From contig CM034237.1 of the NCBI GenBank assembly GCA_019916065.1, forward strand, positions 26,408,340-26,472,339: DNA of 64,000 bases, written 5' to 3'. The translations under genes were made by a program, and so were the position numbers. The stretch's first letter is position 1, and the number at the start of each line of letters is the position of its first letter. This document shows, one piece after another, positions 45,013-55,978 of the stretch. The notes below the pieces were generated by a model. The model saw only the letters and a list, made by a program, of their open reading frames with translations. It was not told the origin of the DNA and searched no databases. Origin of the DNA: Vitellaria paradoxa. Its lineage: Eukaryota; Streptophyta; Magnoliopsida; Ericales; Sapotaceae.

Positions 45013-46629
45013 ACCTAAAAAAGCCCAAACTAAGCCTAACCCTAGCATTCTTCTCGTGTGTTCATGGACCCGTTGCAAATCAGAACCCAGCTATTAATTG
45101 AGTGTTCGTTCTTCGGTCCGGAGATGAATCCCTCGCACAACAGTTGCCCAATCTGTCCTTGGTGAAAAGGTATCCTTTCTTCTCCCTCGGTTTGACTCTT
45201 TTCTCACGTTCTCCTCTTTTCTCTTGGAGCAGTTATAATGGCCGTGGTTGCATAGTTAACTACTTCAAAACCAGAGCTTTCTACCTCTCCTTCATGTATG
45301 TCTTTTCTCTTTAATTCTATTTCTTCGTAAGCCTCACCCATTTTGGGTCTGTCACACGGTTCTTTGTTAGCCGAAAGCAAACGAACAAGGTGCTCCCGAG
45401 TTGTTGTATCCTGGTTTTCTCCCAGCTCAGGTAAAACAAGCACATACTATCTGAAAAAAAAAAAAAATAGTAATTTGCATTGGGCCCAATTTCCCTCTTT
45501 CCTCACTGACAACTGTCCGAATAGTTGCAATTTCTAGTAGGACTAGTTAACTTCTGATGCGACTCTCTCTGTTTGATGTAGAATCGCAAATATATGCATT
45601 CTATTTGGAGGCTGTTGAATGAATTTTTGCAATGTCTTTGAGATTCCAACACCATCTTGTAGCCTATTTTCCTTCATCCCAACACTGGTTTGTACCCTAG
45701 GCCTTGATTTAGTATATCAACTTGAGAATTTTGAGCCATTGATACTTGATTCCAAAAACAACAATGTGAACTCTTCAAAAGGACTTCCTTCGATGAAATC
45801 ATCTAGAACTAAGTCAGGACTGATTTCCGGAATCTTCTGGTAGGTTATGGATTTGTTTTGAATTTCTAAATGCATTAAATAAAGGAGTCCAAAAGTCAGT
45901 CCAATGTATTAGATGAAAAAATCAGCCCAAAATATCAGTCCTAACATATATTCTGAATGTTCTAGAGCTTCAGGTTGCTTATAAATGGGGATTACTTGTA
46001 AGTATTTGAGGCAAGCAATGAAAAGTTCAATCTGCATTTATCCTTGGTTTATTTTCAGCAACCAGCTTGCTTTTTAATTAGTGCAGAACTGATTTCGAAT
46101 CTGTCCAAGGACGTGGATTCCTCCTACATCTTCATTTCTTCATCCTTATTACTTCAAACTTTTTTCCCATTCCATCCCATTTCATAAACCATTAAAATCC
46201 AGAGTTTCTTAGGCCAATTTGTTCAAATAAAAGTCTTATTTGGCACTACTTTAATTCAGATTTTCTGGGTTGCATCAGTCCATTAAATCTGAATTTTCTT
46301 GGAGCTGCATCATCCTTCCCTTTTTATCACACATTTCATGACAGAACATACCCATTGCATATCCAATACAATATTACAAATACCTATGGTAATCAAACAA
46401 AATTCTATGAAAATTTCTTGGCCCTGAATATTTATTCCCCCCCTTTTACAAAACCCTCTGTTAGTATTCTTCCCATTAACAATCTTAACATACCAAGATT
46501 TGCCCTTCGCCTCTTCAAATTGATTCCATTTAACAACCTGTATATTTACTTTAATTGCCCCCTCCCCCCCCCCCCAAAAAAAAAATAGAGAGAAAAAAAA
46601 AAAAGAAAAGAAATTTAGAGTTTGCGCCA
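45013..46629. other. low-copy-looking flank with promoter-like start, gene not identified
   Basis: At 45018-45050 AAAGCCCAAACTAAGCC and AACCCTAGC resemble site II and telo-box elements of plant housekeeping promoters. An ATG at 45065 opens MDPLQIRTQLLIECSFFGPE over about 33 codons, and a donor-like AAAAG/GTATCC follows at 45166-45175. I cannot name a product. The frames at 45102-45314, 45619-45843 and 46310-46636 have no recognised domains. Poly-C/poly-A at 46557-46607 marks the edge of the gypsy element to the right. Confidence 0.4.
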
Positions 46630-46639
46630 GGTTCAAACA

Positions 46640-47660
46640 CTAGCTGAACATTGGCTTTCGTCCTTGACCCATTGAAGGATAATCTTCCTATTGAGGTAAT
46701 ATGGCTTTTTTTATGTACCTTCTTATTGTCTTGTGCAAGTAGACTACTGATAGATTGCTTTGTAGTAGAAATGTACAACTTTGGTGGTTTCTCCTTGCTC
46801 GGTGGCATCAAGACTGGTGGCTTTGTTAAGTACTCTTTGATCCTGTCAAAAACATCTTGATGTTGCTACTTTTTTTTTTTTTTTTGGTAAGTAATGTTGC
46901 TACTTCTGCTTGAAATCTGTTTTAGCTTTTAATTTTAGAAGCAGAGAAATGCAACAACTTTACCTGCGAAGTTTGAAATAAACCTTTTTAGGAAATCGAT
47001 TTAGCCTAAAAACCTTTGCAATACCTTTTTATTCGATGGAGGCGTAGCTTTGATAATGACTTTGATTTTATTCTTGTCCACTTCTAAACCTTTTTGATCG
47101 GCTTAAAAGCAAAGGAAATTATCTGTTGAAACCCCCATGCACATTTCGGGGGGATCCCTTTTTGATTTGTGAACTCTCATTCTTTGAAAGGCCCTCTTAA
47201 GGTCATCTAGATAAGTTTGTTCATCATTTGATTTTACCTCCACATCATCAATATAAACTTTCAAGAATTTTCTAACATATCATGAAAGATCATATTCACG
47301 GCTTTTTGATAGGTGGCCTCAACATTTTTCAAACCAAAAGGCATAATGACCCACTCATAGTTCCCTAATGCCCCTGGACATGTAAATGTTGTTTTATGAA
47401 TGTCTTCTTTTGCAATGAAGATTTGGTTATATCCAACATGTCTATTCATAAAGGACAATATTATATGCTTAGTTGTTGAATCTACTGGTAAATCAACCAC
47501 TAGCATAGGACACTGATCATTGGGGGGTTGTTAGATTCCTCTTTTTGAAGTCTGTACACACTTTAATCTTGCCATTTTTCTTTGTAACTGGGACTATATT
47601 GGATGACCATGCAACTTACCTGACTATTTGATTGAACCCAGGTTTAGATAGTCTTTCAAT
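46640..47660 (-). pseudogene. reverse transcriptase and RNase H start, broken
   Basis: From 47650 down, frames give VPVTKKNGKIKVCTDF, VDLPVDSTTKHIILSFMNRH, VGYNQIFIAKEDIHKTTF, CPGALGNYEWVIMPFGLKN and VYIDDV (YIDD near 47242-47258). The RT tail then reads KGLEVDKNKIKVII, VLQRFLG and FLKRFISNFAGKVVAFL. RNase H begins with PPSKEKPPKLYISTT and SLLAQDN at 46640-46811. The 246-bp frame at 47261-47506 is the longest uninterrupted piece. Confidence 0.9.
46872..46893 (-). mobile_element. poly(A)-only retrotransposition remnant with 12-bp target duplication
   Basis: ATGTTGCTACTT occurs at 46860-46871 and again at 46894-46905. Between them is a T run followed by GGTAAGTA. On the minus strand this is TACTTACC plus poly(A), i.e. 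a severely 5'-truncated LINE or SINE tail. Confidence 0.75.
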
Positions 47661-48720
47661 ATCGTCTTTAACCAGCAAGGTGACTTCAGTGGTCATCTTT
47701 CTTATTGGTTGTTTAAAATGTTGAAATTACTACTCTATAGGTAGTCGATGCTCCACCATTGCTCTATCTAAACCTGATATCTCATTATAATGCCAAATAA
47801 GGCAATCTTGATACTCCTTTAATATCTCGATCAATTTCTCTAAAATTCATGAGATAAAGAAGCATTACTGAATAGAGGTCTTACATCTTCTTGCTACCTA
47901 AATGATCTCTTTGAGGGTATCTCAAACCTTTGCATTGAGATCATGAAGTTTTGCTAGAGTAGATTCCAAGCCCTTTAATTCAAGGACTTCAACCTCAATC
48001 TTATTACTCGATATGCATTCTGCCTATCTAATTCTATTATCCAATTCTTTTATCAACCTCTTCTCAATGTGATAAGCTACCAATCTTGCTAATGTGGTTT
48101 GGACAGTTTTTTTCTTCTTGTGATTGTACATGTACCAATTCTATGTTTAATGAGCAATTTTATATTGTAGGCCTAGTCATAATTGTAGGCCTAACCAAGT
48201 CTCTGGCTAATTGGCTCAAACTCTCTTTTATGGACTTTTCAAAGTTCGAACTGAGCCCCTATCATGCCTGGATCACCCTTAGCTTTTAAGAATCTCTTAC
48301 ACTAACGGGTTTTAGATCATCATGGTAGAATTGTGCCTCAACATTATGGGCATTTGGCTCGAAAAGATTCCAGTCAGCTAAACATATTTCAACATCTTTC
48401 TTACCTTCATCATCATTTTGGCTAAGGAATATGTGGGCTTCATGCATGGAGGATGGTACACACTAAGTCTTCTGAGTCCAATCTCTTCCTAACAGGGCAT
48501 TATAGCCTAAAGATGAATATACCACGAAGAAAGCAACATTCATTTTCCTACTCCCAATAGCAACTTACAAGGTTAAAATGGCTTTGGTGATAGAAGTGCC
48601 TTTTGCTAAGTTGCTTACAATTACATCAGTAGGGATAAGATCTCCCTTTGTTTTGCAAAGGTCTCATCATCCGATATAGCAGAATATTTACTACTGCTTT
48701 ATTATCCACCGGAATCTTAT
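47661..48720 (-). pseudogene. gypsy protease region and protease-RT linker
   Basis: Around 48485-48720 frames read IPVDNKAVVNIL (a decayed active-site region), VIVSNLAKGTSI, FFVVYSSLGYNALLGRDWTQ, the closing part of a retropepsin. Downstream, VPSSMHEAHIFLSQND and EICLADWNLFEPNAHNVEAQ continue into the linker before RT. The active-site D-T/S-G triad reads D-N-K, so it would be inactive even without the stops. Confidence 0.78.
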
Positions 48721-48723
48721 TGA

Positions 48724-49462
48724 TTGGATAGCTGTCTAGATGTGCTTTTATGTATATTGATCTTAAGTGGTTAATTAATTCATTATTTAGGATTTGTAGT
48801 ATTACTTTTCTAGATGATTTATTGGATGGCTCTCTAGATGTGCTTGTATGTATATTGATCTTAAGTGATTAGTTGATTCATTATTTGGGATTTGTAGCAT
48901 GGTTCAAAGTCACGGTTGGGGCTATCGTATTGGTTTAAGAATTTTTGATGCAGTCACGGTGTCGTTATACGATATCGGGCGATACACAATATTTTATTTT
49001 TTTTATTCAGAACATAAAAAAATATAGAAAAATTCTAAATAATAAAATGGATATATTATATAACTAAAAATATAGTAACTCTTTTATTAAACATTAGATG
49101 ATTACTTATAATATGCGAATGAGTTAACTTTTCACCCCTTTTTACACAAATCGTTGAGAAATCATTTGTCTCACTGATTTCTTGCCACGACAGTTAGTCG
49201 TCTTAGTGTATCGCCGAGATATCAACTTGTCTTAGTCACGATATAGCGAGATGACTATTCTTGACGTATTACTTTGATGCGGGTTGAGATCTCATTGCGC
49301 TGTCCATCGATTCCGATACGTTTCGGACGATACTTTTTTTTTTTTTTGAACCATGATTTGTAGTATTACTTTCTAGATAATTCACTGGATAGCTATCTAG
49401 ATGTGCTTGTATGTATATTGATCTTAAGTGATTAATTAATTCATTATTTGTAGTATTACTTT
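48724..49462. repeat. three-unit 98-bp tandem repeat interrupted by a MITE
   Basis: Units start near 48724, 48822 and 49384 with TTGGATAGCT(G/A)TCTAGATG or ACTGGATAGCTATCTAGATG. They contain TGTATATTGATCTTAAGTG and ATTCATTATTT, then GATTTGTAGTATTACTTT. The second unit is split by the element at 48898-49355. Confidence 0.82.
48898..49355. mobile_element. hAT-type MITE, 458 bp, 8-bp target duplication
   Basis: CATGGTTCAAA at the left and TTTGAACCATG at the right are perfect 11-bp inverted termini. ATTTGTAG flanks both sides (48890-48897 and 49356-49363). The interior has repeated CGATA(C/T) motifs and a T run near the right end. An 8-bp duplication fits the hAT superfamily. Confidence 0.85.
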
Positions 49463-49463
49463 G

Positions 49464-52400
49464 CCTCCTTCTGGATTGTTGTCAACCTTCCTTCGTTGAC
49501 CCTTGAACCATCGCCATCGGTCATGTCAACTTTGTTTAAGGTGACACAAGCTTGCTTATAGTTTTCTATATCTCCTATCAACTGGTTTGGTTAGTTTGGC
49601 TTGGCTTAAAACTATTTAGAAATGGCTAACACCACATTTCATGTCGTGATCTTGCCGATGCTTCATCATTTTCCAATTTGAAATCCACGAACTTCCCAAC
49701 AAACTAATCTGCAAACTCCTTCAGGACCTTCGTGACTTTTGCCATTATCATGGCTGCTTTTAGTCGTGCTAGTGTTGTCACCCTCAATAGTTTGTGATTG
49801 CTCTTCCTTGGATTCTTTTCAGAGAGCTTTAGTACTTATTTAAACCTTTCGATTTTCTAAATAAAGGTTTTGACTTCTAATTGCCCCCAACATTTCCTTT
49901 CTTAGATTGTCTTCTCCACAGATGCTGCAAGTCCCTTTTGGAATTGGATAGTGGTATGTGTTTTTCTCCATAATAGAAGCATACTTTATGTACATCCTCC
50001 TTTTCTGAGTTTTGTCAAAGGCTGATAATGTTGTTCTATAGGCATTTCTTATGCTTACCTTCTCCCATTGACTAGTTTGGACTGATTTTGGCTTGACCAA
50101 CCTTTTTGAACCATGACCTTCATGTGGTTCCTCTTTATTCTTCTTGACATGTTTCCAATTCTTTTTGTTTGGTGACAAAGGGCACACAACTTTCTCTTTC
50201 CGCTTCTTCAACATAATTTTTTCAAATAATGCATGTCCTTTCTTTGGAATTTAGAAGATTCTCTTTCTTTTGTATGTAACCTTTTCTCCCACAAATATGG
50301 CATTTCCTTTTGCATAAAAAGGGCTGTCATCATAGTTATATAGATCCCTTTTAATTTGGCCAAATATTCCAAGATCTACCCCTTTGAATATTATCTGAGC
50401 TCCATTGAACACTTGTAGGTGACCTGTTGAATAGAATACCTCGATCAACACTTTTTACCCTCAAAATATCCAAGGGGATGGCTCTTTCATCGGTCACTTC
50501 CCTAGCATACCTAAAGCAGTACATAGATCTATAAGTGGTGGACTTATTGACTCTTCTTCGATCAACATGTTCCTTTCGGATTATATCATTTGCAGTCTCT
50601 TTTACTTCCATCAGGTCTGCAGAAACCATGTTGACATCCACTACTTAAAAAGAGTCAATATCGATCCCCATGGTTTCTTTGCTCTTTGGGACTTATTCGT
50701 GGTGCCTTTTTGGATTAAATTCTGAATATGGTTTCGAAATGTAACAGTGATTAGTAGAGTGCCTGTATGAATTATGCAGTTTGCAGTATTATTTTTCCAT
50801 TCTATCCTTTTCAGATGGTATCTTATGACTAGGAGTTAAGGACATGAAGTTGGTATTTAATAATTCATCAAACAAGGCATTAACCATAGCCAGGTCAAAA
50901 GAATACTACCTATATTGTGGCGTGTTATTCCTATTGTTTGGATTATTGGATGGCATATTGATAGGATGTTCCATTCTCTATATGTCACAAAACACGAGAT
51001 TTTTACCAATGATTTGTGCTATATTAATTTCCACCTCATTGCAAGAATCTTGGTAATATGTTTATAGGCTTGTTTTTTTTCGATGTTGTTCTTCCCTTAG
51101 GATCATTTTCATATTGAGATGCTTGAGAATAAAGTTTAAACAAATCTCAAAATTTCACACCTTTGAACTTCTTGCTGGGCTCAAATTTGAGCCCGTTGTG
51201 TGCTAGTATTATTGTCTCTATTTTGGGCATATAAACATGACGTTTACTTTTTGCCTTTTTGGATCTGTCAGTGTATTGTTCCCCAAATTGTCTTGGCCTT
51301 TGTTTGAATTTTGACAAATTCGTCATTGAGCCTTCTTGCTCTGTTCTAAAGAGCTAAGCATGAAACTCTTCCTCTGCTTCTTGATATGTAAAAATGGAAT
51401 TTTTTGTCAAGTTTGTATACCATGAGAACACAGTCTTTGTTAATGAGTTTGGAAATAATCGTAACTTGAGCTTATTATTATTTCCTAACTCATCATTTTG
51501 CAAGGTAAACCTTCCAGTGCGCTCGATAGTTCACTGATACTCTTCCCTAGAGAACAAACTGAATTTAGGAATTCTGAATCTTCTTGTGAATGCATAATTA
51601 TTTAAGCAAGTAGGGTATGGTTTTCAAAATATTGGCCTTTCTTGTCTTATTACTAGGCTATACATTTATTGCACAACTTTGTTCATTTGATTTCTGTCAA
51701 AGTTCATATAATTATTATTGTCCTATTCATTCTCCATGTTGAACATGTCATTGTAATAGTCATGCAAAAATTGATTGTTTCAAAGGTAAGGTGGCCTTTG
51801 TGCCATTTAACCCCTCTAGCGTGCTGATATCCTTTATGTCTATCTGCGAACAAAGGAGTGTCTAGTGGCACATTTCATCTGAAAGGAAAATTCATATTAT
51901 TATAAGCCATAGTTTGCCTCTTTAAGTAGGTGCCACTGGTCTAACCATTGCCACTCGTTTGCTAAGAGGCAGATATTGTGGTGCCATGTCATATGTTACT
52001 GGCATGTTTACTCTGGTTGTTGGCATATAACTTGACTCCTCTACTCTTTCGTGAGTGGTAGTGGTTCTAGTGGTCATCACTGTTTCCTCAAATCCTTTCC
52101 TCAAGCAATTATGAGTTGACCTCTTACTTGGGAGGAATAACCTATGAATGGCTCTTGAATTTGGTTAAGTACCTATTATAGGTTCTTACCAGAATTTGAC
52201 TACGCATTATACTGTCTTTCATACATGAGTACTTTCCCCTTAGAAATGGGAGCCCTTTCTACTATGATCTCCACGATTTCTGGTGGCTAGCTACTTTTTG
52301 GCCCTCTTCCATTGGTTGTTGCTACATATGCTCAAGGAACTTGTTCTTGGACAAGGACACTTGCACCTTGCCTTACATCTTGTTTTGTAGTGGGTGCCAT
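49464..52400 (-). pseudogene. gypsy gag region, degenerate
   Basis: The ATG at 52398-52400 opens MAPTTKQDVRQGASVLVQEQ, the likely gag start. At 51290-51480 frames read LRLFPNSLTKTVFSWYTNL and NSIFTYQEAEEEFHA, the capsid core of plant gypsy gag. Lower down, the frames 50351-50641 and 49840-50214 are long but lack clear domains; the second includes TCSICGEDNLRKEM, with CxxC spacing. The whole stretch has many stops. Confidence 0.75.
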
Positions 52401-52482
52401 TAGATAGCATCAACGTAAATCAGTGTCGAAAGATTGTTGGTTCGAAAATGAGAAAGTGACTCTCTCACGTCCCGAGATAAAA

Positions 52483-53160
52483 TGTGGTTGTTTATATGGC
52501 TTAATATGATCAATGCAATTGTTTATGTGTGGTTCAAATGTCGTATTTTAGGATTTCATTGGATATCATTGGATATCAAATAATATAGGGTGAACTAAAG
52601 CAAATTAGATTCATTAGTTTTTGATTACAGGCTTGAGAGCAAACACCAATCAAAGTAGAACTTGCTAAATTTGGTAAAATCTCCAAATGCATAGACCGAA
52701 TAAAGCCTACTAATCTTTAATGAGCGGACTGAGTTCAAATATAAATTAAATTGGAACAAACAAAGTTCATTATTCTTGAAGAACATAAACAATTGAGTGG
52801 GAGATATTTATAAGTAACAGGAAAAGTAACAATATAAATTAAGGACTACTACAAAGAAAAGGTAAAAAGCTCAAATGTTGGGGTGTTAAGTGTGTTGTTT
52901 TCTCTTCAGGCCATTGGGCTTTTTTATAGGCATATCGTGGCAGATATCTTCCCCAGTTCTTTCTTTCCAACACTAAGTGTAGGGGTGGGTTTTTTTGTTT
53001 ATTTAATTCAAATATTCTGTCTTAGATGACTTGGAAATAATTAATTTGAAATAAGTTAACTGCTTAACTACCATCTCTCCATTTCATTTTGTTTGTTGAC
53101 GTGACTAGAGACTGTCATGTGCCTTCCATGTGTTTATTTTATTTTTTTTAGGTGTACACA
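52483..53160 (-). repeat. 5' LTR of the truncated gypsy element
   Basis: The plus strand starts TGTGGTTGTTTATATGG and ends GGTGTACACA. The minus strand has CCTATAAAAAAG near 52921-52934 as TATA candidate. It is colinear with 9436-10037. The sequence after the LTR does not begin with a canonical TGG primer-binding site, so the exact inner edge is uncertain. Confidence 0.65.
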
Positions 53161-53974
53161 GATACTGTTTGTGACTGACAGGTTCACATGTTGGTATGAA
53201 AACATATACACTAAGTTATTGTTACCAAACTCGCCATATGTTGTGGGAGTAGCAATTGTGCTATGAATAAGATGGTTAAGTACATCTTATACAAAAAATG
53301 GGTACCTCAGTTGGTCAGGGCTAGTACTTTCTTTTGAGATGTCACAAGTTAAGGTTGATAAGCTGGACATACTTGGTTTGTCGAGCTGTAACAAGTCATT
53401 GGGCATTGGTTTGAACCTCTGTCACTGTGTAAGTTTGTGACTTTTTACCGTACATGTTGAGGGACTGGTGCATATTATACCAACGAAGTAGAATTATTTG
53501 TTATGGTTGATCTAACAAAAAATCTTCCTAAAGTTGAGCCACGTTATCAAACCTCTTAGCTCAAATGTTTTTTTAAAAAAAAAATAGGAAGATTTAGCAA
53601 ATTGGACACTTTTGGGGCCCCTTCTAATTACCTTGTAAATAAATAAATAAAAATAAAACTGACAAAGGGAAGTAAAATTTGGGAGAAATACGACGTTGTT
53701 TAGATTTTAGAAGTTTTACTTTACCACTTTCAATCTCTTTCACCATTTTATGGTTTTATTTTTTGCATTCTCCTTTTTTTGCCCTGACACCAACATGGTC
53801 AAAGTTTTGTATTTTTGGATTCTTTCTTGAAAGTAATCCACGTGTTTTTGTCTGCGTCTCCCTTGGTCAAATTGCTATTCATAATTTTCACATACTTTTT
53901 GGCTTTCTTGTACGAAAGGGGTTTGTCTGTGGTTTAACCAATTTGTGTATCTGGTTTTCACTCTTTTATTGCAG
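53161..53974 (+). promoter_or_regulatory. upstream region and 5' intron of the PPR gene
   Basis: The stretch ends with a good splice acceptor, TTTCACTCTTTTATTGCAG, at 53956-53974, also present in the duplicate at 10842-10852. The 5' exon was not identified. The open frame at 53679-53981 covers T-rich intron or leader sequence and has no counterpart domain. The gypsy LTR lies immediately upstream and could supply promoter activity. Confidence 0.5.
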
Positions 53975-54013
53975 GAATTAGCTCAATTGGTGAACTGGGT
54001 CTTTGTTCATTCT

Positions 54014-55978
54014 ATGTCTTTGAGATTATTTTCCTCAAAAGGACATCAGTTTGTAGCCAGAGGCATTCACGTGGGTAAGCAATTCACTAACCCAAGTACT
54101 GAAGACATTGTTTTTAAGGCAATATGTGTGAATTTGAGGCAAAGGAAATGGAAATTCTTGGACCAATTGACTTCGTGTCTCACAAATGCAGTTGTAAATC
54201 GCGTGGTTTGGGAGTTTCAAAATTCCCCGCACCTAGCTCTGGACTTCTTCAATTGGGCTGGGGAGAGCAAAGGTTTTACACATTCATTAAAATCTTATTG
54301 TATTGTAATTCATTTGATGGTGAACTCCAGAAGATATGATGATGCCTTATTTTTTATGAAAAACTTGATGCAAAAAAAAGGTTACATGCCTTTGGAGGTT
54401 TTGGGCGGAATGCTTGGTAGTTTTGGGACATGTTTATCAAGCCAAGCAATGTTTGATGCATTGGTTAGGGCTTGCACTCAAATTGGTGCCACTAAAGGTG
54501 CTTATGAGGTGATTAAGAAGTTGATATTGGAGGGTTGTTGCGTTTCAATTCACGCATGGAACAATTTCTTGAATCATCTTTTGAAGTTGAATGAGACAGA
54601 TAAGTTTTGGGAAGTGTACAAGGAGATGGTGTCATATGGATATTCTGAAAATTTGTATACTTTAAATTTGGTTATTTATGCTCTTTGTAAGAAATGTAAA
54701 TTGTATGAGGCAATTTCGTTGTTATATCGAATGTTGAAGGATGGAATTATTCCCAATGTTGTTGCTTTTAACATGCTTGTAGATGGGGCTTGCAAGATGG
54801 GAGAGGTCGAGCTTGCCTTGATGCTTGTTAGGAAGATGGGAGTCATATCAGGGGGCCTTGTTAAACCCAATTCAATTACATACAATTGTCTTATCAATGG
54901 GTACTGCAAATTAGGACATCTAGCAATTGCAAAAGAACTTAAGAATGAGATGGTCAAGGCTGATATTGTCCCCAATGTGAGGACATATGCTATATTGATA
55001 GATGGGAATTCAAGAAATGGGAGTTTTGAGGAGGCATTTAGATGGTGTGATGATATGGTGAATAGGGGCTTGGTGCCTAATGTTGTTGTTTATAATTCAA
55101 TAATTCATTGGCTCTGCACAGATGGAGATGTGAAGGGAGCTTCCTTCTTGTTATCTGATATGATCAAGAAATGCATACATCCGGACCAATTCACCTACTC
55201 TATCTTGACAAAAGGGCTTTGTAGAAACGGGTACGTAAATGAAGCTCTTAAATATCATAAGTGGATTCTAGAAAAGAACCTAGTAGAAGAAACTTTCACG
55301 CACAATATTCTTGTCAATTATCTTTGTAGAAATAAGAACATGGAAGGAGCCAAACAACTGTTAAGTAGCATGTTTGTTCGTGGGCTAATTCCTGACGTTG
55401 TCACATATGGCACTTTAATTGATGGACACTGCAAAGAAGAGAGCATAGAAAGTGCACTTCAAATTTATGATGACATGATAAAAGTGGAGATAAATCCCAA
55501 CTTGGTGATATACAATTCCATGGTGAATGGCATATGCAAAAAGACATCGGTGGAAAAAGCAAAACTATTAGTTGATTCATTAGAGAGTGTAGGTTTAGTT
55601 GATGTTGTAACTTATAATACTTTGTTAAATGGTTTCTGTATTAGTGAGAAGATTGATGAGGCATTAGATTTGGTCTCAAAAATGAGGAGGGAGGGGAATT
55701 TGCTGAATGGAGTAACTTACAATACTGTGATGAACTTTTTGTGCAAGAATGGTTTAATTCAACAAGCAAAGGAACTCGTGAAGATGATGATTCTTGAAGG
55801 TGTGATTCCGGATTCCATTGCATACACAACTCTTGTTACTTGTATAGCTAAACACTGTCGGATAGAGGAAGTGATTGAACTGCATGACTATATGGTGCTT
55901 AAAGGAGTCATTCCTGATGGTCAAACATACAGAACAATAGTTAGCCCACTTGTGACAGGAAGTGCAGAAAAGGGTTAA
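54014..55978 (+). CDS. P-class pentatricopeptide repeat protein, probably mitochondrial
   Basis: PPR proteins bind organelle RNA, each repeat helping to read one base; this one probably acts in mitochondria. The open frame starts at 53945, but its first 10 codons lie in an intron ending at 53974. I therefore prefer the ATG at 54014, giving 654 residues beginning MSLRLFSSKGHQFVARG, an Arg/Ser-rich, acid-poor presequence. From about residue 178 to 633 there are about 13 consecutive 35-residue P motifs (for example NLYTLNLVIYALCKKCKLYE and DVVTYGTLIDGHCKEESIES) plus a partial last repeat. No E, DYW or SMR domain follows. The length and order recall a single-copy plant PPR such as Arabidopsis At1g11710, from memory and unverified. 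No stop or frameshift is seen. A truncated paralogue lies at 10854-11873. Confidence 0.93.
   Translation: MSLRLFSSKGHQFVARGIHVGKQFTNPSTEDIVFKAICVNLRQRKWKFLDQLTSCLTNAVVNRVVWEFQNSPHLALDFFNWAGESKGFTHSLKSYCIVIHLMVNSRRYDDALFFMKNLMQKKGYMPLEVLGGMLGSFGTCLSSQAMFDALVRACTQIGATKGAYEVIKKLILEGCCVSIHAWNNFLNHLLKLNETDKFWEVYKEMVSYGYSENLYTLNLVIYALCKKCKLYEAISLLYRMLKDGIIPNVVAFNMLVDGACKMGEVELALMLVRKMGVISGGLVKPNSITYNCLINGYCKLGHLAIAKELKNEMVKADIVPNVRTYAILIDGNSRNGSFEEAFRWCDDMVNRGLVPNVVVYNSIIHWLCTDGDVKGASFLLSDMIKKCIHPDQFTYSILTKGLCRNGYVNEALKYHKWILEKNLVEETFTHNILVNYLCRNKNMEGAKQLLSSMFVRGLIPDVVTYGTLIDGHCKEESIESALQIYDDMIKVEINPNLVIYNSMVNGICKKTSVEKAKLLVDSLESVGLVDVVTYNTLLNGFCISEKIDEALDLVSKMRREGNLLNGVTYNTVMNFLCKNGLIQQAKELVKMMILEGVIPDSIAYTTLVTCIAKHCRIEEVIELHDYMVLKGVIPDGQTYRTIVSPLVTGSAEKG

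Larger units (their letters stand above)
46630..53160 (-). mobile_element. truncated Ty3/gypsy element on the minus strand
   Basis: From its 5' LTR (52483-53160) leftwards come a leader, gag (52400 downwards), protease, RT and the start of RNase H; the sequence then stops near 46630 next to a poly-C/poly-A tract. Integrase and the 3' LTR are absent. All frames are broken. It carries a 98-bp tandem repeat, a 458-bp MITE and a 22-bp poly(A)-only insertion. It lies directly upstream of the PPR gene. Confidence 0.85.

Noticed and set aside
46310..46636. 108-codon minus-strand frame with a Phe run and Gly run
   Set aside because: The runs come from poly-A and poly-C at 46557-46607. No domain is recognisable.
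53679..53981. 100-codon frame just upstream of the PPR gene
   Set aside because: It spans the T-rich intron and acceptor, overlaps the PPR reading in another frame, and has no recognised motif.
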